From Clonostachys chloroleuca (taxonomy: Eukaryota; Ascomycota; Sordariomycetes; Hypocreales; Bionectriaceae), in the NCBI GenBank assembly GCA_037952775.1, contig JBANAY010000003.1:2914001-2978000 (forward strand): a stretch of DNA of 64,000 nucleotides. The letters are read 5' to 3'. The position numbers and the translations under genes are program-made. The notes under the pieces are model-generated. The model worked only from the letters and a program-made list of their open reading frames with translations. It was not told the origin of the DNA and searched no databases. Shown here one piece after another: positions 23,132 through 35,895 of this stretch; within the stretch, counting starts at the first letter, position 1; the number at the start of each line of letters is the position of its first letter.

Positions 23132-25052
23132 CTAGTTAGTTGCCAGAGGGCTACCGCCAAACTCCATGCGACGTAGCCCAAGAAGCCTCTTCACACCAAG
23201 CCATAGCTCGAACGCCTCCACCTTGAGCTCAACCCTCATGTACCCCAACCAAGCCACAAGCAGGCGGGCAGCGTGTGGTGGCCAGAGAAGCGAACCCTGC
23301 TCGCGGATCTTCTCCACCTGCTCGAGGAAAACGGTGCGGGTACAGAATCGGGCGAGAATCAAGAAGCTTCGAATAGGTCCCTGGCTTGTGTGGAGGTTTT
23401 CGTCGAGACTGCGAGTGAGATCGTTGGTTTTTAGGATAAGAAGGATGATTCGAGGGACACGTGCGAGCAGCTGGACAAGGTCGACGATGAGGCCTTCCTG
23501 GAGCTGGGAGCTCATACTCTTCTGCTCGTTTGAACTTCGGTTTTTAAGAATCGAGCCCTCAGTGCTGACGACGCTGTAGTCTCGCCCAGTGATTGCCGAG
23601 GCAAAAAGGGGGAAGTCCTTGTCCTCGATACCCGCAACCTCGTGGGCGTATTTCCTCATGGATTTCATATCACCGTCAATGACAGAAAGCCACATCTTGG
23701 CATACGAACGCCTGAGATCCAGAGGAATATCACGGTATAAGCCGTGGTCATAGAGAATAATGTCGAAGTTTGGACCCCGGCCAAGACCCCGGCGAGAGGT
23801 GTTCTTGCGAATGGCAATGTTCCCGCCGTGAGGATCACAGTGCAGGGGCGCGCCATCTCCGAAAATCATCTCGTTGAAAATCCGAGCCAGGGTCGCAGAA
23901 ACCTCATCACGATCGATACCATTGCGGTCAAGATATTCTAGATCATCCGGGCGGTTGCCGGACTCACATGCCATAACGAGGATTCGTTTCTTGGCCCAGA
24001 GGACTTCAGGGATCACCAGAGGTAATTGTGGTGCATGAGCATCGAAATGCGCCCGCATCCTCGCAGCATTTTTTGCTTCTTCCTGGAAGTCGAGCTCCTT
24101 GGGCAAAGATACTTCTACCTCGGACGAGAGCCATTCCAGATCATACTCGGGGAAGAACCGTTTCAAGGTTGAGAACGTGTATTTCGTGAGAGCGACATCT
24201 AGAGGTACAAAAGCCTCTAGCTCCGGATGCTGGACCTTGACAGCCACTTTGCGACCTGTTTCTCTGATCGTCGCCAGGTGCACCTGCGCAAGCGAAGCCG
24301 CACCTATGGGATCTGTCGAGAACTCGGAGAAGTAGTCCCAGAGGTCGACGCCGGTATCATGCTGGTACATGTCTTGGATCAGGTGGAAAGGAGAGACCGG
24401 GCACTTGTCTTGGAGGGGGATAAATGTTGTCGTCCATTCAGTGGGAAGGAGGTAGTTCATGGCACTCTGAACACATATTAGAGGAAATCAATGGGGCGGG
24501 ATATTGTTCTCGAGTTGCTTACCAAGTGTTGGCCGAGCTTGATAAAGATACCGCCATTCTTTTCCAAAACTTTGAGCGTTCGGTCTGCGCATCGTTGATG
24601 ACATGCGCTGAGAATGCGCTCTCGCTCGTCCGGGTCTTCGATTGTTTCTCTCTTCTTCAATGTCCTGCGGTAACTGAAGGCGCCTGTTAGCGGGAATCGT
24701 CGAGATGGTACTTTGCGCAAACTTACTCATTGATGCAAACCGCTAAGCCAATTGCTACTCTTCCGGTACGCTCTGCCGATTCATAGCCGCTCTTGATCTC
24801 GTCCGTGAATGCGAGCGCGGTGACGCCCGCCACAGTGGCACCGGTCGAGGCATATAGTGGGAACCGCTGCGATGATTTCCTCCCACCCGAGCTTTTTTCA
24901 TGTGAAGATCCACGTCCCGACGTGAACCTCCGTCTCGAATTGGGGAGGCGGATCGGTTTACTCTGCAGTAGCTGGCTGCGGCATGTTGAGCATGTCCAAG
25001 AGCGAACACCGCTTCTGGTAGCAAAGGAGGCCGAGATGGTGAGGGTGTTCAT
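23132..25052 (-). CDS. MCP2: MCP2-like ABC1/UbiB family mitochondrial atypical kinase
   Basis: ABC1/ADCK proteins are atypical kinases of the mitochondrial inner membrane. Mcp2 (human ADCK1 group) is linked to lipid and cristae homeostasis. Exons 24727-25052, 24523-24673 and 23132-24466 give 603 residues. MNTLTISASFATRSGVRSW is an amphipathic, Arg/Ser-rich presequence, and TVAGVTALAF a likely membrane segment. Signature motifs are present: KNGGIFIKLGQHLS (KxGQ motif), AASLAQVHLA (Ala-rich loop), KVAVKVQHPE (ATP-site Lys), HCDPHGGNIAIR and YDHGLYRDI (the DFG-like metal site). The start at 25052 is preferred; the frame is open upstream to an ATG at 25172. It shares a promoter region with the divergent gene at 25706. 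Confidence 0.92.
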
Positions 25053-25705
25053 TTGGACGGCCGCCCTTGCTGAATGGCGTAGCAGCAGAAGCCTTGTAAA
25101 TGAAGCAATCAGGGGAATGGACCAGTCATCGCTTTGGAACAGAAGAAAAAGAAGAAAAATTAGAAACGGCAAGATGCACTGTAGCTAAACAAAGAACACC
25201 ATGCAGACGATGATGCTAAGATATTCATTAATTGACTAGACTAGCCTAGGGCAGGAGCATTAAATTATTTACTCGTAAGAGACCTCGGAGCTGCGATTTG
25301 CCGATCAACAGGTCCTCCCCCAACAGTCTCGGCTGGGTACGGGTGGGTGTGCCTTCCCTCGCCGCCACGCCAGTCAAAAAAAATTAAGAACTGGAGGCTA
25401 CTTTGCTTGCATGCGGACCCACTAGTAACTGCTAATCGTCTAGCGCAGGGATGTGGTCATTAGATAAGCCTGCAGCGGGGTCTTTGATTGCCCGACGCCA
25501 ATCCCACACGTGATTTCGCGACCGCGTTGAGAGCATGACGCCTAGGCCGTGTTAAGAGGTAGCTTTTAAGCCAGCCGGCACGTCTTCCATCCCACGCTTC
25601 TTGTCCCCGCGCAACAACATCCAATTCCTATATCTTCAACAGAACTCTCCTTTACCAAGCTTCTCACATATGAAAAAAGGAAAAGAATCAGCCTCTTCAA
25701 ACAAA
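25053..25705. other. Divergent promoter region, no gene seen
   Basis: About 650 bp between MCP2 and the following plus-strand gene; no clear element recognised. Confidence 0.55.
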
Positions 25706-26460
25706 ATGCTTTCATTCGCTCCCACCCCTATTCCCAGCGAACACTGGGGGCCATATCGGCCAGCCGTCTCATCACCTCTCTCGTCGTCACCAATTCGCGC
25801 GTCTTCCCCTTTGTCGCCGATTGAAACCAATTCTCTACCACAACGCCAGGTGCAATCGTCCCCAATCCAGCAGCCAAAGTTCAAATACGCGTCGCGACCG
25901 GCCCGCCGAAACCCCGTGGTACGGCGCCGTGAAGATGCACAGGAGATGAGACGCAAGAACTTCCTACAGAGCGTACGCCAAAAGTCCGAGGACAAGGCAT
26001 GGCTGCGACGAGATGTAGAAGGACAGGTAAGGCAGACCATCATACCATACTGGTGTGCAATCCAAATGCTAACCCTCGATAGTTATTGAAAGCAAGCTTC
26101 CTCGCTCGACTGGAACTGTCAGCTGAAGGCGCCCCAGAGATCTCGGAGGCAGATATCGACGACGCAGTGGCCTTTCACCAACAGGCCGGCCCTTCATACC
26201 AGAACGACGACATGATGGTTGATTCTGCTGCTGATGAGGAGGCTGAGCTGGCGGCTATGGTGGCGTCCTACCAAGACGAACAAGCCGAGGCTGAGTGCGC
26301 TTCATCAGAAATGTCAGACGAGGAGTACGACCAATTATTTGCGGAATTTGTCGCACATGAAGAACAATTGCAGCAGCAACAACAACATGAACAACAACAA
26401 TACAACCAAGTAATAAACCACGGGGATGCTATGGATGAAGATGATGAAATGATCTTCTAG
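25706..26460 (+). CDS. Unrecognised Ser/Pro-rich protein with acidic, Gln-rich C-terminus
   Basis: I do not recognise a family. Exons 25706-26026 and 26083-26460 flank a 56-nt intron (GTAAGG ... CGATAG) and give 232 residues from MLSFAPTPIPSEHWGPYRP; in-frame ATGs at 25670 and 25601 would lengthen it. The N-terminal third is full of SP motifs (LSSSPIRASSPLSPIE), possible proline-directed kinase sites. A basic segment (SRPARRNPVVRRREDAQEMR) runs into a charged helix ending WLRRDVEGQLLKASFLARLE. The C-terminal half is acidic (SADEEAELAAMVASYQDEQ; EMSDEEYDQLFAEFVAHEE) and ends with a Gln tract and DEDDEMIF. The reading frame, clean splice and strong composition support a real gene, probably nuclear. 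Its stop is 186 bp from that of PEX19, which converges on it. Confidence 0.75.
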
Positions 26461-26646
26461 TTATATTCGTCGTCCACAGCGCGCATACCTTGGTTTTTGA
26501 TAATGGAGTTTTGGGGGATAGGGAACGGCACTCGGATAGGCACTCGGAAATGGCGTTTGGATGTTCAGGTTGGGAATATGTTTGAATTGAGTCCACTGGG
26601 CATTGGAAGAAATGATAGGTATCAAAGTACTATGTTTGATTGTATA

Positions 26647-27852
26647 TTATTGTGGATTGCACTGGTCGTCTGGCATGCTTAAAGCCTCCTGCGCGGATGG
26701 CATGCTTCCAACCAGATCTGATGGCGGCGAACCTGCCTCTTGCATCTGTGCATTGTAAGCCACAAGAAGAAACGAATAGAAAGGGGGGGAGCATTCCCCA
26801 TCAGATTCTTACCTTTTGCATTCTGTCCACGATGTATTCTCTGTCTGCAGCGTTGGAGTCTGAGTAGGTCCGTTCTTCGAACTTGGCTACAATCTCGTTC
26901 ACAAGCTTTTGTTGTAAGTCATATCTCTTCAGATCATCTGCTGGCGTGGAGGCTCTGTTCTTCTCCAGCCACGCGGGAAATTTTTCGTGCAGCTCCTTCA
27001 TGGGTTCATAGAGAATCTCCTTATTCGTCAACTGCTCCATCATGCCCATCAGCATCTTGGAGAACTCCTCATCGCCGCCTTCTCCACCGAGCTCGCCAGA
27101 AGACAGTTGCTTGAGCATCTCACTCATGAAATCGTTCTCACCAGCCGAAGTAGCAGCAGCGGTGGCCTGGTCTCCCGAGTTTTGCATCCGCTCCATTGTG
27201 CGGCGGATGGTGTCCTGGAAGGATGCATCGTTCACCCGGGGGCCGGGGTTGACTTGGCATTGCCCTCAGTCGACTTGCCAGCCTCATCACCTAGCGTTGC
27301 CTCCTCTGCTGCTTCGTTCATTTTCTTGAACATGTCCTCAAACTGCGCCTGCATGTCGGGCTCTGATAGTTAGTTGATTGAGGGGGGAATACATGCGGGA
27401 GGGGTGATGAGCTGACAGAGCTGTCTAATTGACCAAGTAAGTCGGCCATGCCAGCCTGCAGCTGCTTGGCAAACTCCTCCTCTGAGAGGTCTTCTTCGAC
27501 ACTTGGCTCAGGCACCGGGACAGCCGTCGGCGCAGGTTCTGGTTTAGGAGCCGCGCTTGCTGTTGGCGGTGATGGATTTGACGGTGCCGCAGCTGGCTTT
27601 GCGTCTAGCTTAACTGACGAAAACTCATCAAGCATGTCTGGCGATACGGTGAGTGGCCCGAGCCTGTAGCAGCAAGGGGTGAAGACGTTCCATACCATCT
27701 AAATCATCCAGATCATCCTCGTCTGGATCTGGGAAGCTCTCAACCTCCGGCTCTTCCGTCTTTTGGGCGGTGCTCCCTGAGCTCGCCGTGGGTATCACAT
27801 GCTCTGACCTAGCCCCCGCTCCCTCCTTTTTAATGTCTTCTGTTGTGCTCAT
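26647..27852 (-). CDS. PEX19: PEX19, peroxisomal membrane protein import receptor (one frame break)
   Basis: Pex19 is a cytosolic chaperone that binds peroxisomal membrane proteins and docks on Pex3. Exons 27696-27852, 27417-27637, 26813-27360 and 26647-26745 encode 341 residues if one base is added to the G5 run at 27238-27242; otherwise the third exon changes frame between TPAP and VNDASF. The N-terminus has the acidic Pex3-binding type region (FPDPDEDDLDDLDDML). LSEEEFAKQLQAGMADLL and FEDMFKKMNEAA are helical elements. The core is EFSKMLMGMMEQLTNKEILYEP with PMKELHEKFPAWLEKNR. The protein ends in CNPQ, a CaaX-type farnesylation signal. Acceptor choice for exon 3 (CAGAG at 27361-27365) is inferred from frame. 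Confidence 0.92.
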
Positions 27853-28756
27853 GATGTTTAATGTGCCTCTGAAATGCCCAAGAACATGCTTTGGAGTTGG
27901 TCCGATGGATTACGATGGTAAATGAACCAGCAAATCTATACCAGTCCTCCGTGGGTGGCTATGCGAGAGTCTGTCGCATGTCAAGAGGACAGTTGGTGGT
28001 GAAAGGTTGATGCTGATAATATTAGGTTAGTGAGGGACAGCGTTCCAGTAGATCCTCTGTGTGGTGTGGTCGGCACTAGATCTCTAACGGCGAACAATGA
28101 AACTAGTAAGCGGTACGGAAAGAGGAAGATGGGAGGATTAAGGCATGTAGGTGCTCCCGGGCAGAGAGAGACAGTCCGTCGGCTTGTCCTTGGCTGCGGC
28201 TTGAGTTGAACCGAGGGATCGGACAGTCCCATGTCCATGCCGCTCCGTGTGACTGTGTCTGTGTGCAAATTGCCCCACGTCTTGTCCCCCGCGACACACC
28301 GTGCGAGTTATGCAGTCTTCATAAAAATGCATAACCTGCACATCTGCGAAAATCAACTGAACAATTGCTATTCGGATTGCGTGCCAAGCGCCATTATAGT
28401 GCCTGTTTAACCCTGGAGGTACTTCCGTACTCATGCAGTTCCCCTACCCACTCACCAACAGGCGAACAACAGCTGATCGCAACGTGAGTCGCATTCTCGT
28501 TCGTGACGGTCAGCCTAACAGCGAGCAAGCGCCCAGCTTATAAATCCCCCCAGCCGCGCTCACCTTTCTTTGTTCTCTGCCTCAAGCCTCTGGAAGCACT
28601 CTTTCTACCTGCACACCTTCTTTTTTTATCGAACTTCTCTCCCTTTCCACCATCTGCTCCGTCATCGGGCCTGCGAGACGCTTGCGACCGCTGGGAAATA
28701 CGTCAGTCACCTAAAGTGAATTTTTCGAAAGCGACTAGAACCACGAACCATCCAGA
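27853..28756. other. Divergent promoter region of PEX19 and UBC9
   Basis: About 0.9 kb; the part before UBC9 is pyrimidine-rich. No further gene seen. Confidence 0.6.
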
Positions 28757-29434
28757 ATGGCCCTGTGCCAGAACCGTCTCGGCGAGGAGAGGTGAGCTAC
28801 ATCAGATTTATCGCCTCCCGCGCGCGCTCGCTTTTGAGATGTTAACCCTTGTCGGCTCAGGAAGCAGTGGCGGAAAGACCACCCGTTCGGATTCTATGCG
28901 AAGCCTACTCGAACAAAGGAAGGCGTTCTGGACTTGAAGAACTGGGAATGTGGTATTCCGGGCAAGGAGAAGACGATTTGGGAGGGCTGTCTCCTGAAGC
29001 TCAACGTCGCTTTCCCTGATGGTTCGTTTCTTCCTCACCTTGCGTTTCACTCTAGGTCACGAGATTAACTTTTTTCCGTCGCAGAATACCCAACGAAGCC
29101 TCCCAAGTGTACGCACGCTTTCCCGATACCTAAAAGATCCCTATACTGTCGACAGCGATGCTGACATATGTTCCCTGTAGGCAAATTCACACCACCGCTG
29201 TTCCACCCCAACGTCTATCCTTCAGGTACCGTCTGCCTATCGATTCTGAACGAGGAGGAGGCCTGGAAACCCGCCATCACAGTGAAGCAGATCCTGCTTG
29301 GCATCCAGGACCTTCTGAATGATCCGAACCCCGAATCGCCTGCCCAGGCGGAGGCGTATAACCTTTTCAAGAGAGACCGGGTCGAATATGAGAGAAGAAT
29401 CAAGCGCGTGGTCCGTGAGAACCCTGCACCGTAA
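28757..29434 (+). CDS. UBC9: UBC9, SUMO-conjugating enzyme
   Basis: Ubc9 is the only E2 enzyme for SUMO and transfers SUMO to lysines of nuclear and other proteins. Exons 28757-28791, 28861-29021, 29085-29108 and 29181-29434 give 157 residues, exactly the usual length. The third exon is only 24 nt (YPTKPPK). Marks: [20 protein letters not shown] at the N-terminus, the HPN motif in [18 protein letters not shown] with the catalytic Cys, and [19 protein letters not shown] typical of Ubc9. The C-terminal helix ends RVVRENPAP. Intron donors include a GTTCGT and a GTACGC form, less standard than the GTRAGT seen in most genes of this window. Confidence 0.97.
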
Positions 29435-30574
29435 AAATGCACATCGTGCGTGGGAGGCCGGAGACAACAAGGGAAGGCAAGGGAAAAATGAATTTCGATG
29501 ACACGATAGATGGCGAAACAGGGATCGGAATTTGGGATACGACGGCCATGATTGACACTACTACGAGCTATACCATGTCTGCGGCGTCTGGGAAAAAACA
29601 CAAGAAATGATCAATGACTCTCTTTCATTGCGAGACTCGCTTTCCTTTTCCAGTTTGCTTTGTCGTTCGATCTCGGAGGTTATATGAGTTCTAGCTTACG
29701 GGCACCTCTTGCATGGGGAGCCACCTATTTGGGCTCTCAGGTGGTCTGGCGACGGGATGCAATGCAAGCCGCATGGAACAGCATGATGCGGCCATGCGCT
29801 ACTGGCTTGCTTAGTTTCTAGTTTAAAAATGAAATAGAAAACACCAGAAATGTCGCTAGAAGATTTTTCATTACGTACAGAGAGACCCCTCAAATTGCTC
29901 CCACCTTTGTCATTGGTTCTACAGGCACGATGTGAATAGGTACGGGCTTAGGACGGTCGCAAGTATTACCGAGGTGCTGGTGTGATGGATAAAATGCATT
30001 TACGTACGGATAGCAAGATAAGCTGCAACTGACTACTCAGCTACCCGTTTTGATATCCATCTGGAAGATACCGTGCTCCGGCCCGGCCTCTGTGTACCTA
30101 GTAAGTAGTCATAGGATGGCGCCAAGAGATGGACGATGGTCCTTACCGCCTGGCCGTTGAGAAAAACGGTCGGGCTGGCGTCCTCCTATCGGATTGGAAA
30201 AGGTGATAACCTGTATGGGCATGCACCCGTCCCTGCCTGGCTGGAGCAGCCTGCATGCATGCGACAGGTGGGATGCCATGATAAGCCCTCAGGGTTTTAT
30301 TTGAGCCGCCAATAGCAGAGGGAGTAGAGTCTGCATCGAGTATAGTGGCACCAGCCCGAGTCGCAGGCTGGGATGGATGGTGGGGGGGTGCGGTTTTCGG
30401 CGCGCCTGCTGATGACTCCTTCCATCGGCCTGCGAAGGCACAACTCGAACGGCGTTACTTAAAATCACTGCCGCAGTCGGATCCACGACTGCTCCTCTCC
30501 CGTCTGCATTGTCCCTCCCGTTACCCGTCCGAATTGCACCTCAGCAGCCTCCCTGACCATCGCCGACCGCAACA
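29435..30574. other. Intergenic, promoter of asparagine synthetase
   Basis: About 1.1 kb. I looked for a perfect CpcA/Gcn4 site (TGASTCA) upstream of the asparagine synthetase gene and did not find one. No gene seen. Confidence 0.55.
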
Positions 30575-32991
30575 ATGTGTGGAATCTTTGGTTGTCACAA
30601 GTAAGGACCCCAGCGCCTGCCCCTCCCTCTCTCAATCGCACAAGTTGGACACCATGGAGGGGCAACGGGGAAAAAAAAAAGACACCCCACCATGAGCCGC
30701 GAGAACATGCCATTGAGGCTCGCGGTAGCATCCATTGAGGAGCATCCTGGAACTGACATTACCTTTTACTCTCTAGCCACCCCGATGTGCACAAGTTTAA
30801 GCCTACAGCGCTGAAGCTTGCAAAGCAGTAAGTCGATCGCGCCGGACACTCCCCACGTGCGTATGGAAAACTGACCTTGGCCCTTGAAAGAATCCGCCAT
30901 CGTGGCCCCGATTGGAGTGAGTACACGATTGTCTGCTGAGCTGGAAGGATTGGAGAGCATGTACTGACTATTTCCAGGCGGAAACGTCATTTCCAACAAC
31001 ACCAGTACGCCGATTTCTACGAATCGAAATCCAGAGGTTTTCCCACTGACTCGTGATAGTTCTCTGCCATGAGCGTCTCAGTATCGTCGGTGTCGGTAAG
31101 TGACGGTCGACATCGATTTTATCCACCGAGAACCTCCAAGACTAACGAGAGGATATAGAGTCTGGCGCCCAGCCCCTCACCAACGCCGATGAATCCATCG
31201 TCCTTGCCGTCAACGGAGAGATCTACAACCACCGATTGATCCGCAAACACCTCAACCACAAGTACCACTTCAAGACCCATTCAGACTGTGAGGTTATCAT
31301 CCCACTGGTACGTCCTTACTTTCAATAACGTGGTAAATTGGAGGGGGTTTAAGCTCACAAGTTGCGTGTGTAGTACATGGAACACGGCCTTGACGCCCCA
31401 GCTCACCTTGACGGCATGTTCTCGTTCATCCTCTATGACAAGACCAAGGACCGTACCATTGCCGCCCGAGACCCGATCGGTGTCACCACATTCTACCAGG
31501 GATGGAGCTGGAAGGAGCCCGGAGCTGTGTACTTTGCTTCCGAGCTGAAGTGCCTCCACCCCGTGTGCGACAAGATTGTTCCCTTCCCTCCTGGCCACGT
31601 CTATGACTCTTTGACCGGAGAAACTACCCGTTACTTCAACCCCAAGTGGTGGGATCCTACCAACGTTCCTTCCACACCAGTCGACCTGAAGGCCCTCCGA
31701 GCTGCCCTGGAGAAGTCTGTAAGAAAACGACTGATGGCCGAGGTGCCTTTTGGTGTTCTTCTGTCTGGTGGACTTGATTCCAGCTTGGTCGCTTCTATTG
31801 CACAGAGGGAGAACCTGAGACTTCAGAAGGAGGCTGCTGACAAGAACAAGCTCAACCAAGAGCCCGACACCGATGCGGTTGACCGTGGAGAGGGCCTTGT
31901 TGGTATCGACGATGATGGCAGTCTCTCAACCTCGACTTATTTCCCTCAATTACACAGCTTCTCCATCGGTCTCCCCGGCTCTCCTGATAACAAGGCTGCT
32001 CTTGAGGTGGCCAAGTTCCTTGGTACTAAGCATCACGTCATGACCTTCACAATCGAGGACGGTCTCAACGCGCTGTCTGATGTCATCTACCACTTGGAGA
32101 CCTACGATGTTACCACTATCCGTGCATCAACTCCCATGTTCCTTTTGTCCCGCAAGATCAAGGCCATGGGTGTCAAGATGGTACTAAGTGGTGAGGGTAG
32201 CGACGAGATCTTTGGTGGATACCTCTACTTCCACGCCGCCCCCGATAAGGATGCTTTCCATGATGAGACTGTCCGCCGTGTGAAGAACCTTCACTATGCC
32301 GACTGTCTCCGAGCCAACAAGTCTACTTCTGCCTGGGGTCTTGAGGCGCGTGTCCCATTCTTGGACAAGGAGGTGAGTGACTATGACTTGATTCTCATGT
32401 AGTTTGAAGCAACCCAACATGCTCACTAATTGAAATACAGTTCCTTACCTTGGCTATGGATATCGACCCCGCCGATAAGATGATCACCAAGGAGAAGATG
32501 GAGAAGTACATCCTCCGAAAGGCATTCGACACTACCGACGAGCCTGACAACCAGCCATACCTCCCTGAGCACATCCTGTGGAGACAAAAGGAGCAGTTCT
32601 CGGACGGTGTCGGTTACGGTTGGATCGACGCTCTCAAGGATAACGCTGAGCTCCATGTCTCTGATGCCATGATGGCCAACCCTAAGGCTGAGTGGGGAAC
32701 TGATGTTCCTGATACCAAGGAAGGGTATGGGCCATTGCCGTGTAGAACGTGTTGATCGTGACTAACAGATATCTAGTTACTGGTACCGCTTGATGTTCGA
32801 TGAGCTCTTCCCTCCCCGTTGCGGCTCAACAGTCCAGCGCTGGACCCCAACCTGGTCTCAGCAGACCGACCCCAGTGGCAGGTTAGTAGTAACAACTGAA
32901 CAGTGCAATCAAAGCATGCATTTCGGATGAACTAACATGATGGCGCAGAGCTATTGCCACCCACGAGCACAAGTACGACAACGCTGTTTAA
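30575..32991 (+). CDS. ASN1: Asparagine synthetase, glutamine-hydrolysing
   Basis: It makes asparagine from aspartate, glutamine and ATP in the cytosol. Ten exons, 30575-30600, 30777-30827, 30891-30916, 30978-31004, 31060-31095, 31159-31307, 31374-32372, 32441-32724, 32777-32881 and 32949-32991, give 581 residues, the normal fungal size. The N-terminal MCGIFGC supplies Cys2 of the glutaminase domain, with [20 protein letters not shown] and VNGEIYNH following. The synthetase domain has the PP-loop [15 protein letters not shown] and later [18 protein letters not shown] and [10 protein letters not shown]. The C-terminal block is [16 protein letters not shown]. Exons 3-5 are 26, 27 and 36 nt, so the 5' end is unusually intron-dense. 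All exon phases add up. Confidence 0.96.
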
Positions 32992-34559
32992 AGTATGCCC
33001 TCGAGTGTACCGGGATCTTTGTTTATACTTTCACACGATCGACCGGAGTTTTATACGGTTCAACCTAAAAGCTAGAAGAAGAAATCGTGGAGAGAAAAAG
33101 GGAAAGGGAAAATGAGAGTAGAGAGAAAAAATAGTAATGGATAGTCACCCTATTTTTTTCAGTGTAAACCATGCCTAAGAATCTCGAGATGAAAGTTTAC
33201 TGTTAGTACAATACCTACTTTGCTATCTGCTGGCACAAAATCGTGAAGTGGTACGATCACGAGAGCAGACTTGTCGCTCTATGAAGAAAATTGGTAATAA
33301 GACTGGGTCTTTGCTGGCGAAACAACGCTGTTCATCAAGATGGACGTCGATCAGCCAATTACTTCTCCTGCAAACCCAAGCAAGAGCAAGGACCAGCTTC
33401 ACGGCAGCTCATTACATGGATACTATTTTCGTCTGATGAATATAAATCCAATCCAGCCAAAGCAGGCATTGACTGAACGATACCGAGTTACCGGCCGTTT
33501 CAACGGCCATATGCCATTTGAGTTGCTGGAGCGAAGCATGAACATCATTTGACTACTTTAGCGGTTTCCCGTTGTGTTGTGTGCAATGTAACCCTAGAGG
33601 CTCGGTCTCTCGCCGAGCTATGCCATATCAATGCACGGACGAGAGAGTCATGGTGGGCGTCATGGCCGACAGAGGGTGTCTGAAGATGGTGGCCAGCATT
33701 CAGCAATGGCCATCCAAACGAGGCGGGCAGCTGACCCTCTGAGGATGGTGGATGGAGAAATGGATGTGATGTGTACGGGTGGCCCTTCCCAACAAATTGA
33801 GTGCCGCTAGGCGCGGGGTGGTGCAATCTTAGAGGTGATCCATCCATGTCTACGACGAAACAGGCTCCGTGCATTGGAGTCGCTTGAAGGGAACATGAAG
33901 CGTGTAGGAGCTATTATGCTATGCGTGGCGGTGAGTTTGGGATGGTCTCGTTTATGCCATCCCGTCCTATAATTGCATGCAATGCTTGGAGAGGACAGGA
34001 ACGGCTACGTAGGACGGCATGGGAATACGACATAGCCTGAACACGGAGGTTTGCATGTCCAGGTTAGGATGAGTGCCTTGCAGAAATGCCGCCCAAGATG
34101 GGGACGGTTCCTCGTTGGGGAATGACCTGCTCTGGCACTGCAGCGCCAGAGACGGCCTGAACTCCGCTAAGAGAGCCCAAAAGCTACGCCAGCGTTCACC
34201 ACGTGGACCTAGTAACGGCCAGCGAGTTCTGTGGTACTGGGCCAATTTCCCGACATCAGCCGACTCGACTGGAGGATTGGGCTGGCGCAGGTTGCCTAGG
34301 GCGATTTTGCCCAGTGACCGCCCAGCGTTTGGGCGACAGCTCATTGGCTGGCGCCGCCAGAAACATTTTTCCTTTACCCGACGAGGCGCTGAGCCGTGCT
34401 GCAGCCCCGGCCGAGCTCACCAGCTCAGCAGCACCTAATAACATTACTGGATCCCGCCTTCCCCCCCGATTCGATTGCTCTCTGTCCTCACATCCGCGTC
34501 TTTCACAAACCTCTTCGTCTCCTTCTCTAGCTCCATCTCCATCACAAACAGCCGCCATC
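32992..34559. other. Intergenic between asparagine synthetase and porin
   Basis: About 1.57 kb; the last 150 bp before the porin ATG are C/T-rich leader. Short open frames with no recognisable features. Confidence 0.6.
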
Positions 34560-35895
34560 ATGTCTGTCCCTGCCTTTGCTGATATCGCCAAGTCGGCCAA
34601 CGATGTATGCTTCCCTTCCTGCCCGCATTTTCAATTCGCTCACAAGCCGTTGGGCGAGCTGTGTCCCTCCCACCGGATTTCGTCAATGCCGTTGAAAATG
34701 CCCATTGGCGCAGCTTTGGACTGACCTTTGCAACTCTTGTTGTCTATTTAGCTCCTCAACAAGGATTTCTACCACTTGTCCGCTACCACCTTCGAGTTCA
34801 AGGACACTGCCCCCAATGGCGTTGCCTTCAAGGTCACTGGCAAGTCCAGCCACGACAAGGTCACCGCCGGTGCTGTAAGTTTTCTCCCCCACCCTCTTCA
34901 AGACAGTATGGCTGGCAATACTGATCAATTCGATGCGCAGATTGAGGGAAAATACACCGACAAGCCTACTGGTACGGCATCACCCCCAAATCATGACCCC
35001 AGCTCCAAACCACCACCACCCAAGCAAAAACCTCGCAAATCACCACACTCTTCTTCTTCCCCTTCCTTTAGACTGGGACGCATTCTTGGCCCCAGAACTG
35101 GCTGGCCGCTAGAATTTGCGGCCATGTTCCAGCCAGGAAACAATGGCTATGCTCAGCTGCTAATGCTATATTCGCGCGCAGGCCTGACCCTCACCCAGAC
35201 CTGGAACACCGCCAACGCTCTCGACACCAAGCTCGAGGTCAACGACACCCTCGCCAAGGGCCTCAAGCTCGAGGGTCTCTTCAACTTCCTCCCTGCCACT
35301 AACGCCAAGGGTGCCAAGTTCAACCTCCACTTCAAGCAGCCCGGCTTCCACGGCCGTGCCTTCTTCGACCTCCTGAAGGGCCCCACCGCCAACGTCGACG
35401 CCGTCATCGGCCACGAGGGCTTCGTGGCCGGTGGTAGCGCCGGCTACGACGTCAACAAGGCTGCCCTGACTGCCTACAGCGCCGCCGTTGGCTACACCGC
35501 CCCCCAGTACAGTGCCGCCATCACTGCCTCTGATAACCTCAGCGTCTTCGCTGCCTCGTACTACCACAAGGTCAACAGCCAGGTTGAGGCTGGTGCCAAG
35601 GCCACCTGGAACTCCAAGACCGGCAACACTGTCGGTCTCGAGGTTGCCAGCAAGTACCGCATCGACCCCGTCTCCTTCGCCAAGGTTTGTAGTTTCGTGT
35701 GTCTTTTTTGAACGTTGCAATTGGCTGACTCTTCTCTCTCTAAAGGCCAAGGTCAACGACCGCGGTATCGCTGCTGTCTCCTACAACGTTCTCCTCCGCG
35801 AGGGTGTTACCCTGGGTCTCGGTGGCTCTTTCGACACCCAGAAGCTCGACCAGGCCTCCCACAAGGTCGGCGCCAGCTTCACCTTCGAGGGTTAA
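34560..35895 (+). CDS. POR1: Mitochondrial outer-membrane porin (VDAC)
   Basis: VDAC forms the beta-barrel channel that passes metabolites across the mitochondrial outer membrane. Exons 34560-34604, 34752-34874, 34941-34971, 35182-35684 and 35746-35895 give 283 residues, the standard length. MSVPAFADIAKSANDLLNKD is the N-terminal helix. The GLK-type motif appears as LAKGLKLEGLFNFLP. The barrel strands end in LREGVTLGLGGSFDT and HKVGASFTFEG. Codon use is strongly biased to C-ending codons, as expected for an abundant protein. The second intron (66 nt) and the third (210 nt) are both multiples of three and free of in-frame stops, so the open frame runs straight through them. Confidence 0.96.

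Noticed and set aside
34776..35711. A 311-residue porin variant read straight through two introns
   Set aside because: The standard porin sequence joins exactly at the two splice sites; the read-through frame is kept only as a possible retention event.
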